DNA of 54,697 nt from Salinisphaera japonica YTM-1 (GCF_003788585.1 NZ_AYKG01000016.1:1-54697), one strand, 5' to 3'. Positions 1 to 9,990 are shown, counted from the first letter of the stretch. Notes: a model not told the origin generated them from the letters alone. A program made the numbers and translations.

Positions 1-5
1 CGCTC

Positions 6-41
6 AAACCCGCAATGTCAAAAGACGCTGCGGGTTTTTTT
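6..41 (+). terminator. Rho-independent terminator at left edge
   Basis: A 9-bp perfect stem (AAACCCGCA at 6-14 with TGCGGGTTT at 29-37) is followed by a run of T. It would end a plus-strand transcript entering from outside the window; the gene it serves is not visible. Confidence 0.75.
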
Positions 42-83
42 AGCGTCATGATGGGACCGGTACCAAAATCTTGCTTCATCGTA

Positions 84-111
84 TTGACTCATACGAAAGT
101 CGTACTATACT
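84..111 (+). promoter_or_regulatory. Sigma70 promoter with dyad in the spacer
   Basis: TTGACT (84-89) and TATACT (106-111) are separated by 16 bp, a near-consensus sigma70 promoter. The spacer carries the inverted repeat TACGA-AAG-TCGTA (92-104), which could be an operator for a repressor. No reading frame follows; the transcript would run into the terminator ending at 208, so the likely product is a small RNA. Confidence 0.6.
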
Positions 112-117
112 TCTTTT

Positions 118-208
118 CATATCGCCGGCGGGCGATTTGCTTATCTCCTCCGAAAGGCCTCTGGCCTTTCTCGCACTTGGCCTCCTAGTTTCTAGGGGGC
201 TTTTTTTT
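118..208 (+). ncRNA. Candidate small regulatory RNA (~91 nt)
   Basis: The start is inferred 7 nt after the -10 box at 106-111. Three hairpins can be drawn: ATCGCC/GGCGAT (121-136), GAAAGGCC-TCT-GGCCTTTC (152-170), and a terminator stem GCCTCCTAG/CTAGGGGGC (180-200, one G:T pair) followed by eight T. The segment CTCCTCC (145-151) lies between the first two hairpins and is complementary to Shine-Dalgarno sequences, as in many Hfq-type repressor RNAs. No open frame of useful size follows. It is not a tRNA, 5S or 6S form that I recognise. Promoter, structure and terminator are read from the sequence; function is inference. An attenuated leader of a lost gene is the alternative. Confidence 0.5.
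180..208 (+). terminator. Rho-independent terminator of candidate sRNA
   Basis: A 9-bp stem (180-188 with 192-200) with a 3-nt loop is followed by eight T (201-208). Confidence 0.75.
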
Positions 209-263
209 GTCTGAATTCAGGTGCGGGCGTCGCATGGTTTGCGGCTGCGTTCTCTGGAAGACT

Positions 264-517
264 ATCCGCAGATGCACGCAGATTACGCCGATGGCGAAAA
301 CGCTGCGCGTCGATGTTTTGGGAATTGTGGCGCCACGACTCTTAATCACCCATTCAAGCGCTCAAGATAGCCCCTGGAGCTATCGGCAAAGAGATACACG
401 GCTCTTGATCCTGGGTTAATCATCGTGGCGTAACGACTCGCCAACTGTGGCGCCCGGGTCTCAACGGGTACCCGATAACACGACCGCCATCTGCGTAATC
501 TGCGTCCATCTGCGGAT
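264..517. repeat. Inverted-repeat element of the CGCAGAT family, 254 bp
   Basis: Positions 264-296 and 485-517 are inverted copies of one another, identical at 31 of 33 positions. Each is built from words of the form NCGCAGATN spaced 9-10 bp apart. The 188 bp between them contain no convincing gene; they hold a small hairpin (GATAGC/GCTATC near 366-385) and repeated GTGGCG words. The element fills the gap between the candidate small RNA and the pnp terminator. Similar words flank the other repeat blocks of this window, at 9931, 22628-23563, 24723-24986 and 30721-31175. Confidence 0.65.
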
Positions 518-562
518 TGCCTGAAAGAACGAGGCCCCTTCCCGAAAACGAAGACGAAGACG

Positions 563-592
563 AAAAAAAGCACCTCCGAAGAGGTGCCTTTT
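563..592 (-). terminator. Rho-independent terminator of pnp
   Basis: Read on the minus strand, a 7-bp stem GCACCTC/GAGGTGC with a TTCG tetraloop is followed by seven T. It sits 26 bp downstream of the pnp stop. Confidence 0.85.
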
Positions 593-617
593 CTATCCGC
601 CGGGAATAGCGCCGAAG

Positions 618-2759
618 CTATTCGTCGGCGGGCGTGGTGTCTTCGCCGCCGGCTTCGTCTTCGGCCAGTGCCTTGATCGACAGGCGCACACGGCCTTGGC
701 GATCGACTTCCAGCACCTTGACGCGCACGACCTGGCCCTCGCTGAGCTCGTCGGTGACGTTCTCGACGCGATGCGCGGCGATCTGCGAGATATGCACCAG
801 ACCGTCACGGCCCGGCGCCAGATTCACGAACGCCCCGAAGTCCACGATACGCACGATCTTGCCCTCGAAGATCTGCCCCGCCTCGATATCGCGGGTGATG
901 TCTTCGATACGCTTGATCGCCATATCGGCGGCTGTTTTATCGACCGCCGAGACATGGATGGTGCCATCGTCTTCGATATCGATGCCCGCACCGCTTTCTT
1001 CGGTGATCGAGCGGATCGTCGCCCCACCCTTGCCGATCACGTCACGGATCTTGTCCGAGTTGATCTTGATGGTGAAGATACGCGGCGCCCATTCGGAGAC
1101 TTCCTCGCGCGGGGCGGCGATCGCATCGTTCATGGCCGAGAGAATGGTCATGCGACCGTCCTTGGCCTGGCCGAGCGCGACTTCCATGATCTCACGGGTG
1201 ATGCCGCCGATCTTGATATCCATCTGCAGCGCAGTGATGCCGTTGGCCGAACCGGCGACCTTGAAATCCATGTCGCCCAGATGATCCTCATCACCGAGGA
1301 TATCGGTCAACACGGCGAACTTGTCGCCCTCCTTGATCAAGCCCATAGCCACGCCGGCCACCGGGGCCTTGATCGGTACGCCGGCATCCATCAGCGCGAG
1401 GCTGGTGCCACAGACCGAGGCCATCGAGGACGAGCCGTTGGATTCGGTCACTTCCGAGACCACGCGCATGACGTAGGGGAACTCTTTTTCCAGATCCGGC
1501 ATCACGCCCTGAATCCCGCGCTTGGCGAGCTTGCCGTGGCCGATCTCGCGGCGCTTGGGGCTGCCCACGAAGCCGGTCTCGCCCACGCTGTACGGCGGGA
1601 AGTTGTAGTGCAGCATGAAGGGCTCTTCATACTTGCCCTCGACGGCATCGATGAGCTGGGCGTCGCGGCCCGTGCCAAGCGTGGCCACGGCCAGTGCCTG
1701 GGTCTCACCGCGGGTGAACAGCGCCGAACCGTGGGTACGCGGCAATACACCGGTACGGATCGAAAGATCGCGCACGGTACGCGTGTCGCGGCCGTCGATA
1801 CGTGGCTGGCCTTCGAGAATACGCGAGCGCACGGTGGTCTTTTCCAGACCCGCCAGCGCGTCTTTTACGTCGCCCTTGGCATAACCCGCGTCCTCGTCGC
1901 CGCCGACGAGCTCGGCCACGACCTTGTCCTTGATCTCGGACAGACGAGCCTGGCGCTCCTGTTTGTCGGCGATCTGATAGGCCGCGACGACGTCGGTTTC
2001 GGCGATACGCTTGACCGCATCGGCCAGAGTCTCGTCCTTGGCGCTGGCCTGCCAGTCCCAGGCCGGCTTGCCGGCGTCTGCCGCCAGGGCCTCGATCGCC
2101 TTGATGGCGGCCTGGAGCTGTTCGTGACCGAACAGCACTGCGCCCAGCATCACTTCCTCGGAAAGCTGCTTGGCTTCGGATTCGACCATCAGCACGGCAT
2201 CTGTCGTGCCGGCCACCACCAGATTCAGCTCGCTTTCCTTGAGCTGGCTGGCGGCCGGGTTCAGCAGATAATCACCGTCGGCATAGCCGACGCGCACGCC
2301 GCCGATCGGGCCGTCGAATGGCAGACCGGACAAGGCAAGTGCGGCCGAGGCGCCCAGCATGGCCGGGATATCGGCATCAATTTCCGGATCGACCGACATC
2401 ACCGTGGCAATGATCTGGACCTCGTTATAGAAGCCCTTGGGGAACAGCGGACGCAGCGGGCGATCGATCAGCCGACAGGTCAGCGTTTCTTTCTCGCCCG
2501 GACGGCCTTCGCGCTTGAAAAACCCGCCCGGAATCTTGCCACCGGCATAGGTGCGTTCCTGATAGTTGACCGTCAGCGGAAAGAAGTTGGCATCGGGCTT
2601 GGCTTCTTTCTGGCCCACGGCGGTGACCAGCACCACGGTGTCGCCCATGCTGACCTTGACGGCACCATCGGCCTGACGGGCGATCTCGCCGGTTTCCAGG
2701 GTCACATTGTGTGCCCCGTACGCAAACGTCTGGCGGCTGCTTACTTCTACGTTACTCAC
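618..2759 (-). CDS. pnp: Polyribonucleotide nucleotidyltransferase (PNPase)
   Basis: Phosphorolytic 3'-to-5' exoribonuclease of the RNA degradosome; it releases nucleoside diphosphates from RNA in the cytoplasm. The 713-residue length matches the family. It has a first RNase PH domain (with FFKREGRP near residue 80), a second RNase PH domain ([12 protein letters not shown]), a KH domain (IGKGGATI near residue 563) and a C-terminal S1 domain ([18 protein letters not shown]). The acidic tail after S1 is short, unlike the longer C-terminal extensions of some relatives. It lies downstream of rpsO in the usual order, with a terminator between them, and ends at its own terminator. Identity is secure. 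Confidence 0.98.
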   Translation of the reverse strand: MSNVEVSSRQTFAYGAHNVTLETGEIARQADGAVKVSMGDTVVLVTAVGQKEAKPDANFFPLTVNYQERTYAGGKIPGGFFKREGRPGEKETLTCRLIDRPLRPLFPKGFYNEVQIIATVMSVDPEIDADIPAMLGASAALALSGLPFDGPIGGVRVGYADGDYLLNPAASQLKESELNLVVAGTTDAVLMVESEAKQLSEEVMLGAVLFGHEQLQAAIKAIEALAADAGKPAWDWQASAKDETLADAVKRIAETDVVAAYQIADKQERQARLSEIKDKVVAELVGGDEDAGYAKGDVKDALAGLEKTTVRSRILEGQPRIDGRDTRTVRDLSIRTGVLPRTHGSALFTRGETQALAVATLGTGRDAQLIDAVEGKYEEPFMLHYNFPPYSVGETGFVGSPKRREIGHGKLAKRGIQGVMPDLEKEFPYVMRVVSEVTESNGSSSMASVCGTSLALMDAGVPIKAPVAGVAMGLIKEGDKFAVLTDILGDEDHLGDMDFKVAGSANGITALQMDIKIGGITREIMEVALGQAKDGRMTILSAMNDAIAAPREEVSEWAPRIFTIKINSDKIRDVIGKGGATIRSITEESGAGIDIEDDGTIHVSAVDKTAADMAIKRIEDITRDIEAGQIFEGKIVRIVDFGAFVNLAPGRDGLVHISQIAAHRVENVTDELSEGQVVRVKVLEVDRQGRVRLSIKALAEDEAGGEDTTPADE

Positions 2760-2791
2760 TCTTTATCTCTGCCTGCTTACTTTTCGGAAAC

Positions 2792-2829
2792 AAAAAAGCG
2801 CCCGACCCGGATCATACCGAGGGGCGCTT
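2792..2829 (-). terminator. Rho-independent terminator between rpsO and pnp
   Basis: On the minus strand an 8-bp stem AAGCGCCC/GGGCGCTT closes an 18-nt partly paired loop and runs into T residues. It follows the rpsO stop by about 28 bp, so rpsO can be made without pnp, as in E. coli where read-through feeds pnp. Confidence 0.8.
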
Positions 2830-2857
2830 GTCGCGATCGACCGTGGCCGGGCTGCGC

Positions 2858-3127
2858 TTAGCGGCGCAGGCCCAGATCCTGGATGAGCGACTTGTAGCGT
2901 TCTGCGTCGTGCTTCTTGACATAGTCGAGCAGCTTGCGCCGACGGTTGACCATCTTCAACAGGCCACGACGCGAATGATGATCCGCCTTGTGAAAGTTGA
3001 AGTGGTCACCGAGCTGCACGATGCGCGTGGTCAACAGCGCGATCTGCACGTCGGGCGAACCGGTATCACCGGGGCCGCGGCCGAATTTGGCGACGACGTC
3101 TGCTTTTTCTTCGTTGGATAGTGCCAT
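2858..3127 (-). CDS. rpsO: Small ribosomal subunit protein uS15
   Basis: An 89-residue 30S protein that binds 16S rRNA early in assembly and contacts the 23S rRNA bridge. The sequence [20 protein letters not shown], the [12 protein letters not shown] segment and the C-terminal [13 protein letters not shown] are typical of S15. The ATG at 3127 is chosen because it has AAGGAG nine bases upstream and gives the family length; the frame stays open further upstream but without family similarity. It is followed by pnp, and a good promoter lies 105 bp upstream. Confidence 0.97.
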   Translation of the reverse strand: MALSNEEKADVVAKFGRGPGDTGSPDVQIALLTTRIVQLGDHFNFHKADHHSRRGLLKMVNRRRKLLDYVKKHDAERYKSLIQDLGLRR

Positions 3128-3231
3128 GATTGACTCCTTGGGGACGTGGGCCGCGTGCAGCGAATCGACATGGCATGACGCATGTAGCGCGTCTGGCGAA
3201 TGCCGCGGGGACGACCTGTTAAGAGCCGCGT

Positions 3232-3260
3232 ATTCTACGCCGCGTGCCACCGTGCCGCAA
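3232..3260 (-). promoter_or_regulatory. Sigma70 promoter of rpsO
   Basis: On the minus strand TTGCGG (3255-3260) and TAGAAT (3232-3237) are separated by 17 bp. The leader to the rpsO ATG would be about 98 nt, long enough for the autoregulatory fold known for rpsO; I did not model it. Confidence 0.6.
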
Positions 3261-3320
3261 CGCACACGGCGCCGCGCGCCAGCAACACGCGTCAAGCGAT
3301 CAGATACCGGGGCCGAACAT

Positions 3321-4286
3321 CTAGGCCAATGGACGCGAGAACAGGCGCAGCGGCGAGAGACCGTTCGGCGGCTTGTGTTGCCCAAGCCCGATCACGCGAC
3401 CATCGGGGCCGTTCAAGCGAATCGAGCCGGCCGGCAGATCCGGGTAACCGCCAAGTGTCTGGCCCATACCAATCCGGCTGGCCTGCGCCTCGTCCAGATC
3501 GATATGCACCCAACCGGCCAAGAGCTGCGAGACCGGAAGCAGCCAGGCCGGCAAGGCCGTGCCGTCCGGCACATCCGGATCGTGACAATCTGAGGCAATC
3601 TGTGAAAGCGCAACCGTCTGGCCAGCCGCGAACAGATGACCTACGCCCGTGCGCCGCAGGGCTGTCACATGGGCCCGCCCGCCCCAGGATCGTGCGATAT
3701 CCTCGACCAGGGTGCGGACATAGGTGCCGCCGCTGACCGACACATCAAGCGTCATGGTGGCCGTGTTTTCATCAAAGGACACAAGATCCAGTGCGTGCAC
3801 GGTAACAGGCCGCGGGGCACGCTCGACGGTCTCGCCCGCTCGTGCATAGGCATACAGCGGTTTGCCATCAACCTTCAGCGCCGAATACATCGGCGGGATC
3901 TGCTCGAGCTGACCAACGAAGCCGGTCAATAGATCATGCAACCACTCAGGGCTGGGCAACGCCACGTTGGCGTATTCGGTGGCCTGACCCTCGATATCCC
4001 CGGTTTCGGTTTCATGGGCGAGCGAAGCGGTTACACGGTAATGCTTGTCTGCCGAAAGCAGATAAGACGACAGCTTTGTCGCTTCACCGAAACACAGCGG
4101 GAGCAAGCCGGTCGCCAACGGATCCAGGCTGCCCGTATGGCCGGCTTTCTGGGCGTTCAACAAACGCCGAACCTGTTGCAGCGCATCATTGGACGACACG
4201 CCATAAGGTTTATCGAGCAGCACGACGCCGTCCAGGGCGCGGCCTTTTTTACGACGCGCCACGATCCTCGGGCGGCTGCCCGTCAT
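3321..4286 (-). CDS. truB: tRNA pseudouridine(55) synthase
   Basis: Converts U55 of the tRNA T-loop to pseudouridine. The catalytic motif [15 protein letters not shown] (Asp in SLDP) is near the N-terminus, followed by [18 protein letters not shown] and SGGTYVRTL, all TruB hallmarks, and a C-terminal PUA-like region. The ATG at 4286 is chosen; it overlaps the end of rbfA by 38 bp. A GTG at 4262 preceded by GAGG would shorten the protein by eight residues and is also possible. A longer frame to 4328 is open but overlaps rbfA by 80 bp. Order rbfA-truB-rpsO is conserved. Confidence 0.94.
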   Translation of the reverse strand: MTGSRPRIVARRKKGRALDGVVLLDKPYGVSSNDALQQVRRLLNAQKAGHTGSLDPLATGLLPLCFGEATKLSSYLLSADKHYRVTASLAHETETGDIEGQATEYANVALPSPEWLHDLLTGFVGQLEQIPPMYSALKVDGKPLYAYARAGETVERAPRPVTVHALDLVSFDENTATMTLDVSVSGGTYVRTLVEDIARSWGGRAHVTALRRTGVGHLFAAGQTVALSQIASDCHDPDVPDGTALPAWLLPVSQLLAGWVHIDLDEAQASRIGMGQTLGGYPDLPAGSIRLNGPDGRVIGLGQHKPPNGLSPLRLFSRPLA

Positions 4287-4677
4287 CCGTGTCGGTCGCC
4301 TCACCCGAGACCGCTTCGTCGGAGGCAACCGCCGACTCGATCAGCCGGTCCATCTTCTGGGCGTCACGCTCGGTGGTGTCCTCGATGAAACGCAGCTCTG
4401 GCATCACACGCAGCCGAAGACGTTGGCCGAGTTTCTTTTTCAAGAACCCCTCGGCCGCCTTCAAACCCTCGATGGCTCGTGCCGCCCGATCGTCGTCGGC
4501 CGTCACGTCAAAGTTGGCCACATAGACCTTGGCGTGCTGAAGATCCGCAGAGAGCTCGACCTCGGAAATCGAGACGAACTGTACCCGTGGATCCTTCACC
4601 TCACTGGTGATGAGGAGCCCCAGCTCTCGCTGGAGCTCTTCGGCCACGCGGTGTCGGCGTGAAAACTCGCGCGCCAT
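4249..4677 (-). CDS. rbfA: 30S ribosome-binding factor RbfA
   Basis: A 142-residue KH-fold factor for maturation of the 16S rRNA 5' end and for cold adaptation. MAREFSRRHRVAEELQREL, the DPRVQFVSISEVELSADLQ segment and LRLRVMPELRFIEDTTER are typical. The C-terminal tail (from about residue 122) is acidic and low in complexity, a common variable part and consistent with a halophile. Its start lies 3 bp from the infB stop and its end overlaps truB, so the genes are surely co-transcribed. Confidence 0.95.
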   Translation of the reverse strand: MAREFSRRHRVAEELQRELGLLITSEVKDPRVQFVSISEVELSADLQHAKVYVANFDVTADDDRAARAIEGLKAAEGFLKKKLGQRLRLRVMPELRFIEDTTERDAQKMDRLIESAVASDEAVSGEATDTDDGQPPEDRGAS

Positions 4678-4680
4678 GAG

Positions 4681-7329
4681 CTAGGCCGTCTCGGCCACAT
4701 CGACCTTGCGCTGGATCTCAGTCCGTTCATAGACCTCGATCTGATCGCCCGGCTTGATGTCGTTGTAGTTCTTCACGCCGATACCGCACTCGGTGCCGGC
4801 CGGCACGCGGTTGACGTCATCGCGGTGACGACGCAGCGACTCGAGCTCGCCTTCGTAGACGACCACGTTGTCGCGCAACACACGAATCGGTTGGCCACGA
4901 ACCACCGCACCATCGGCGACCAGACAGCCGGCAACAGCCCCCAGCTTGGACGAGCGGAACACATCGCGCACTTCGGCCAGGCCGATGATCTCTTCGCGCA
5001 ACTCCGTGCCCAGCAGGCCGTTGACCGCGTTGGTCACGTCCTCGATGGCTTCGTAGATCACGCTGTAATAGCGCACATCCGTACCCGATTCGCTGATCGA
5101 CTTGCGCGCCTTGTTGTCGGCACGCACGTTGAAACCGATGATGATCGCCTGCGAGGCCATCGCCAGTTCCACGTCGGATTCGGAGATACCGCCAACGCCG
5201 CTGGAGATGATCCGGATCTTGACCTCTTGCGACGGGATCTTGCGCAACGATTCGACCAGCGCTTCCACACTGCCCTGCACATCGCCCTTGACCAGCAGAT
5301 TGAGATCCTTGGTCTCGGCCGGGCCGTTTTCGCCCATCGCCGAAAAGACCTCTTCCAGGCGGGCTGCCTGTTGCTGCGCCAGCTTGGTATCGCGCTGCTG
5401 TTCCTCGCGCTGGGCCGCAATTTCCTTGGCCTTGCGCTCGTTGGCCACGACAAAAGCCGAATCGCCGGCTTCCGGTGTGCCCGACAAGCCCAGCACCTCG
5501 ACCGGGATCGACGGGCCGGCTTCTTTCACCTGCTCGCCCAGCTCGTTGAACATGGCACGCACGCGGCCGTGGTGTGGCCCCGCCAGAATCGTGTCGCCAC
5601 GCTTCAAACGACCGGCCTTGACCAGGATCGTGGCCACCGGCCCGCGACCCTTCTCCAGGCTGGATTCGATGACGACACCGCGTGCCGGCACATCGATCGG
5701 CGCCTTGAACTCGCTGACCTCGGCCTGGAGCAGCAAAGCATCCAGCAGATCATCCACGCCTTCGCCAGTTTTCGACGAGACAGGCACCACCTGAATATCG
5801 CCACCCCAGCTTTCGGGAATGAGATCCTCGGCTGCCAACCCGGCACGTACCTTTTCCAGATCCGCGCTGGGCACGTCCATCTTGGTTACGGCCACGACGA
5901 TCGGCACACCGGCCGCCTTGGCATGCTGGATGGATTCCTTGGTCTGTGGCATGACGCCGTCGTCGGCAGCCACGATCAGAATGGCGATATCGGTGATTTC
6001 GGCACCGCGGGCACGCATGCGGGTGAAAGCCGCGTGGCCCGGCGTGTCGATGAAGGTCACCGCACCCTTGTCGTGGATGACGTGGTACGCGCCGATATGC
6101 TGCGTGATGCCGCCGGCTTCGCCTGCCTGCACCTTGGTGCGACGGATATAATCGAGCAACGAGGTCTTGCCGTGGTCGACGTGGCCCATGATGGTCACGA
6201 CCGGGGCACGGGTCACACCCTCGACCTGCTCTTCCTCGGCGTGCACTTCCTGCTCGAGCGCTTCTTCCGCGGATTCGGCGGCCACCGGTTTCGGGTTGTG
6301 GCCCATCTCCTCGACGATGATGGTGGCGGTGTCCTGGTCGACCGTCTGGTTGATGGTCGCCATGACGCCAAGCTTCATCATGCGCTTGAGGACTTCGCCG
6401 CCCTTGACGGCCATCTTCTGCGCCAAATCGGCAACCGTGATCAGCTCGGGGATTTCGATATCCCGGATGACCGGCGCGGTCGGGCGCTCGAAGGTGTGCT
6501 CGGTGGCCACGTTGACGTTCTTCTGACGTCGGCCACCGCCACCACGCTTCTTCTTGTCCTTACGCCGGCCCTGCTTGCCCTCGGCAACGTGCAGCTCCTT
6601 GCGCTTGGCGGCTTTTTCGCCCTGCTCGCGCTCTTTTTCGCGCTTGATGTCGTCGTCGGTACGCCCGTGGCTCTCGGCGGCACGACGCAGGTTCTCCTGA
6701 ACCCGTGAACGCGTTGTGTCGGTCTGGACCGCCTGCTTGCCGTGCTTGGCACGCTCGCGCTCCATGGCCTCGCGACGCGCCTTGTCCTCGGCCTCTTTCT
6801 GAGCCGCGATATCGGCCTGCCGCTTGGCCTCGTTCTCGGCACGCTGACGCTCTTCCTCGTCGCGCTGAGCCTGCTCGGCCGCAGCCTTGCGCTGCTCTTC
6901 CTCGCGCTTGGCGTTCTCGGCCGCCTCGGCTTCGGCGCGCTCTTGTTCGAGCTGCTCGGTACGTGCCTCGGACACCTCCTCGGCAACCGGCTCTTCGTCG
7001 GTCTGCTCGTTGCCCTTGTCGAACGTACGACGCTTGCGCACCTCGACATTGACGGTGCGCCCCGACGTGCTGCCGCGCCCGGTGTTGACCTTCAATTCGG
7101 ACGTCGAGCGGCGTCGCAGCGACACCGAGGAGCGTTTGGCACCGAGCTTGCCGCCCGAGCGTGCGCTCTCGGCGTTACGCAAGTGACTCAACAGCTTTAG
7201 CTTGTCTTCGTCGCTGATTTGATCTTCGGCCGAGCGCGCTTCGACGCCCGCTTCCGCCAAGCGCGAGACGAGCCGCTCCACCGGAATGCCTGTTTCCGAT
7301 GCCAGCTGCTTGACTGTCGTTTGCGCCAT
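4681..7329 (-). CDS. infB: Translation initiation factor IF-2
   Basis: GTPase that brings initiator fMet-tRNA to the 30S subunit; 882 residues. The IF2-N domain ([20 protein letters not shown]) is followed by a long charged, Glu/Arg/Ala-rich coiled region to about residue 250, a second IF2-N-type segment, then the G domain: GHVDHGKT at 382-389, DTPGHAAF, and TKMD at 482-485. The last motif has Thr where most IF2 proteins have Asn (NKxD). Beta-barrel and C-terminal fMet-binding domains follow. The ATG at 7329 is preferred over an in-frame codon 45 bp upstream because it begins the conserved domain and has GGAG upstream. Sits between nusA and rbfA as usual. Confidence 0.97.
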   Translation of the reverse strand: MAQTTVKQLASETGIPVERLVSRLAEAGVEARSAEDQISDEDKLKLLSHLRNAESARSGGKLGAKRSSVSLRRRSTSELKVNTGRGSTSGRTVNVEVRKRRTFDKGNEQTDEEPVAEEVSEARTEQLEQERAEAEAAENAKREEEQRKAAAEQAQRDEEERQRAENEAKRQADIAAQKEAEDKARREAMERERAKHGKQAVQTDTTRSRVQENLRRAAESHGRTDDDIKREKEREQGEKAAKRKELHVAEGKQGRRKDKKKRGGGGRRQKNVNVATEHTFERPTAPVIRDIEIPELITVADLAQKMAVKGGEVLKRMMKLGVMATINQTVDQDTATIIVEEMGHNPKPVAAESAEEALEQEVHAEEEQVEGVTRAPVVTIMGHVDHGKTSLLDYIRRTKVQAGEAGGITQHIGAYHVIHDKGAVTFIDTPGHAAFTRMRARGAEITDIAILIVAADDGVMPQTKESIQHAKAAGVPIVVAVTKMDVPSADLEKVRAGLAAEDLIPESWGGDIQVVPVSSKTGEGVDDLLDALLLQAEVSEFKAPIDVPARGVVIESSLEKGRGPVATILVKAGRLKRGDTILAGPHHGRVRAMFNELGEQVKEAGPSIPVEVLGLSGTPEAGDSAFVVANERKAKEIAAQREEQQRDTKLAQQQAARLEEVFSAMGENGPAETKDLNLLVKGDVQGSVEALVESLRKIPSQEVKIRIISSGVGGISESDVELAMASQAIIIGFNVRADNKARKSISESGTDVRYYSVIYEAIEDVTNAVNGLLGTELREEIIGLAEVRDVFRSSKLGAVAGCLVADGAVVRGQPIRVLRDNVVVYEGELESLRRHRDDVNRVPAGTECGIGVKNYNDIKPGDQIEVYERTEIQRKVDVAETA

Positions 7330-7406
7330 ACTCTGTCTACTCCGTGGTGCCCGCGCATGCGGCGGGCGATCCAATTTACGTTTCGTTACGCTCTAGCTCT
7401 GGCTGA

Positions 7407-8924
7407 TCAGGCTTGCTCGTCGGCAAACCAGTGCGCCCGCGCTGCCATGATCATCTCGCCGGCCTTGTCTTCTTCGATGTCGATAAGCTCCAGAAGCTCA
7501 TCAGCGCCCAACTCGGCCAGGTCGTCACGCGATTTCACGCCGCCCTGTGCCAGCTTGCCGGCGAGGGTTTCATCCACGCCGTCCACTTCGAGCAGGTCGG
7601 CATCGTACTCTTCATCGCCGCCTTCGGCACTCGAAATCGCTTTCGAGAGCAAATAATCGCGTGCGCGATTACGCAATTCCTCGACCACGTCTTCGTCGAA
7701 CTCCTCGATTTCGAGCAGTTCTGTGTCCGGCACGTAAGCGATCTGCTCGGTCGAGGTGAAGCCTTCCTGGACGAGAATCGCGGCCACTTCCTCGTCGACG
7801 TCGAGCTGGGTCTGGAACATGCCCTGAAGCTCTTCGGTTTCGGCTTCGCTTTTTTCTTCAGCGTCTTCCAGCGTCATGACGTTGAGCTGCCAACCGGTCA
7901 ACTCCGAAGCCAGACGAATATTCTGCCCGCCGCGGCCGATCGCCTTGGCCAGCGAATCCTCGGATACGGCCAGATCCATGCTGCCCGAATCCTCGTCCAG
8001 GACAATGGATTCGACATCGGCCGGTGCCATCGCATTGATGACGAACTGGGCCGGGTTTTCATTCCACATGATGATATCGATGCGCTCGCCGGCAAGCTCG
8101 TTCGAGACACTCTGTACGCGCGAGCCGCGCATGCCGACGCAGGCCCCGACCGGATCAATACGACGATCCTTGGCCAGCACGGCGATCTTGGCACGCAGGC
8201 CCGGATCGCGCGAGGCGCCGCGCAACTCGATAAGCCCCTGACCGACTTCCGGCACCTCGAGCTTGAACAGCTCGACCAGGAATTCCGGCTTGCTACGGGA
8301 CACGAACAGCTGTGGGCCGCGTTGTTCCGGGCGCACGTCATACAGATAGCCACGCACCCGGTCGCCCGGACGCATCGGCTCGCGCGGGATCATCTGATCA
8401 CGCGGGATGATCGCCTCGGCGTTACCGCCCAAATCCATGATACAGGCGCCGCGCTCCATGCGTTTGACCAGCCCGGTGATCAGCTCACCCACGCGATGCT
8501 TGTAGGCATCCACGATCTGGGCACGCTCGGCCTCGCGCACTTTCTGCACAATGACCTGTTTGGCAGCCTGGGCGGCAATCCGACCAAACTCCACGGCCTT
8601 GATCTGCTCTTCGATGTACTCGCCCGAGCTGATCTCCGGGTACTTTTCCTGGGCACGCTCCAGCGAAAGCTCACGGTCCGGCGCTTCGATGAAACGCATC
8701 TCGCCGTCGGCGTCTTCCTCGCCCGGGTCAATGATCAGCCAGCGGCGGTAAGCAACGTAATCGCCGGTCTTGCGATCGACTTCCACACGCACGGCGATCT
8801 CGCCGCCGTTCTTCTTGCGGGTGGCCGAGGCCAGGGCAGCTTCGATCGCCTCGAAAATGATTTCCTGGTCGACGCCTTTTTCGTTGGAAACCGCTTCGGC
8901 GACCAAAAGTACGTTCTTGCTCAT
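7407..8924 (-). CDS. nusA: Transcription termination/antitermination factor NusA
   Basis: RNA polymerase-binding elongation factor controlling pausing, termination and antitermination; 505 residues. It has an N-terminal RNAP-binding domain (MSKNVLLVAEAVSNEKGV), an S1 domain (GACIMDLGGNAEAIIPRD near 165), two KH domains (VGACVGMRGSRV; AKAIGRGGQNIRLAS) and two C-terminal acidic helix-hairpin repeats (about 375-495), as in gammaproteobacteria. Between rimP (64 bp upstream) and infB (77 bp downstream), the conserved order. Confidence 0.98.
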   Translation of the reverse strand: MSKNVLLVAEAVSNEKGVDQEIIFEAIEAALASATRKKNGGEIAVRVEVDRKTGDYVAYRRWLIIDPGEEDADGEMRFIEAPDRELSLERAQEKYPEISSGEYIEEQIKAVEFGRIAAQAAKQVIVQKVREAERAQIVDAYKHRVGELITGLVKRMERGACIMDLGGNAEAIIPRDQMIPREPMRPGDRVRGYLYDVRPEQRGPQLFVSRSKPEFLVELFKLEVPEVGQGLIELRGASRDPGLRAKIAVLAKDRRIDPVGACVGMRGSRVQSVSNELAGERIDIIMWNENPAQFVINAMAPADVESIVLDEDSGSMDLAVSEDSLAKAIGRGGQNIRLASELTGWQLNVMTLEDAEEKSEAETEELQGMFQTQLDVDEEVAAILVQEGFTSTEQIAYVPDTELLEIEEFDEDVVEELRNRARDYLLSKAISSAEGGDEEYDADLLEVDGVDETLAGKLAQGGVKSRDDLAELGADELLELIDIEEDKAGEMIMAARAHWFADEQA

Positions 8925-8988
8925 AAAACCACCCGCATGTCTGGAAAACAGGCCGCAAGGCCTTTCGCGTCACGGTCAATCGTGCGCG

Positions 8989-9441
8989 TTATTTTTCGAA
9001 TACCGGATCCAATCGCGCTTTCGCCATGTCACCAATCGGCAGACGATAGATGGCGTCACCGCAGTTCAGATCAACCGTATCGGCCGAAACCGCCACGATC
9101 TCACCCTTGAACTTACGCTGGCCCTCGACCGGGGCAAACATATTCACACGTGCCCGTTCGCCGGCGAATCGCTCGAAGTGCTCGGCACTGACCAACGGTC
9201 GATCCATGCCCGGCGACGACACCTCGAGGCTATAGGCTGCACCGCCCTCGTCTTCGACATCCAGCGCGGCGCTCACTTCACGACTGACGGCTTCACAATC
9301 CTCGATATCGATGCCTTCCGCGGCATCGATATAAATGCGCAGCACGGCGTTTCTGCCCTGGCCGACCGATTCGATATGCCAAAGCTCATAGCCGAGATCG
9401 CTAACGATCGGCTCAATAAGAGAGTGAAAACGTGGCGTCAT
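8989..9441 (-). CDS. rimP: Ribosome maturation factor RimP
   Basis: A 150-residue factor for 30S subunit assembly. It contains the GYELWHIE segment, the DIEDCEAVSREVSAALDVED motif, and LEVSSPGMDRPL, the best-conserved RimP signature; the C-terminal part is an SH3-like barrel. The ATG at 9441 begins the conserved sequence; an alternative upstream codon would run into the terminator stem at 9475-9502 and is rejected. First protein gene after the initiator tRNA, as in E. coli. Confidence 0.95.
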   Translation of the reverse strand: MTPRFHSLIEPIVSDLGYELWHIESVGQGRNAVLRIYIDAAEGIDIEDCEAVSREVSAALDVEDEGGAAYSLEVSSPGMDRPLVSAEHFERFAGERARVNMFAPVEGQRKFKGEIVAVSADTVDLNCGDAIYRLPIGDMAKARLDPVFEK

Positions 9442-9474
9442 GACACCGTCTCGCTGACGATTTTTCGTTACCAA

Positions 9475-9502
9475 CAAAAAAGCCCCTCATCGGGGGCTTT
9501 TT
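9475..9502 (-). terminator. Terminator/attenuator between initiator tRNA and rimP
   Basis: An 8-bp stem AAAGCCCC/GGGGCTTT with a 6-nt loop (9479-9500) has A/T runs on both sides, so it could act on either strand. On the minus strand it lies between the tRNA and rimP and would release most tRNA transcripts, letting a fraction continue into rimP-nusA-infB. Confidence 0.7.
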
Positions 9503-9516
9503 CGATAACCAATATG

Positions 9517-9593
<77 letters not shown>

Positions 9594-9608
9594 CCCGATG
9601 AACGCGAG

Positions 9609-9637
9609 ACTATAAATAGTAACCAGAACGGTTGCAA
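9609..9637 (-). promoter_or_regulatory. Sigma70 promoter of the metY-rimP-nusA-infB operon
   Basis: On the minus strand TTGCAA (9632-9637) and TATAGT (9609-9614) are separated by 17 bp. The predicted start is about 9 bp before the 5' end of the initiator tRNA. Confidence 0.7.
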
Positions 9638-9930
9638 GCTGCTCGTCTATGCCTGCTTTTGTCTGGCCAGTTGACTGTGCCAACCGCTCAACGTGGGCAT
9701 AAGTTAACACGTTGTTTTAGCGACGCAAGTCTTTTCGATGAAAGTTTTTCAGGGCCCGGGCGAAAGCCCGAGATGACGCGATTTCAAGCCGTCAAAAACT
9801 CCGTTCCGCGCGCTCCGCAGCCACCATGATTGCGCAATTCAGCCCGTGAGACGGCTCCTGATTATCGGCAATGCCGGTGCTTGATCGCTCTCAAAGTCGA
9901 GGCGTGGTCGGTCTGTTTTGAGCAAAACCT

Positions 9931-9955
9931 GTCCGCAAATGAACGCGAATAAAAC
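9931..9955. repeat. Solo end of the CGCRAAT repeat family
   Basis: The words TCCGCAAATG and AACGCGAAT follow GTCCGC, matching one end of the elements at 22628 and 30721. No inverted partner is seen nearby. The rest of 9640-9990 shows no gene, only a short GGGC-GAAA-GCCC hairpin near 9758-9773. Confidence 0.5.
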
Positions 9956-9990
9956 AGCAATAAAATAGGGCAAAGCCCACGCTCAGATCT

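Noticed and set aside
696-2861. A 721-codon open frame on the plus strand opposite pnp
   Set aside because: It is the antisense shadow of pnp in a GC-rich gene; the translation is His/Asp/Gly-rich with no family likeness.
4825-6708. A 627-codon frame opposite infB
   Set aside because: Antisense shadow; the His/Asp-rich composition is that expected from the reverse complement of infB codons.
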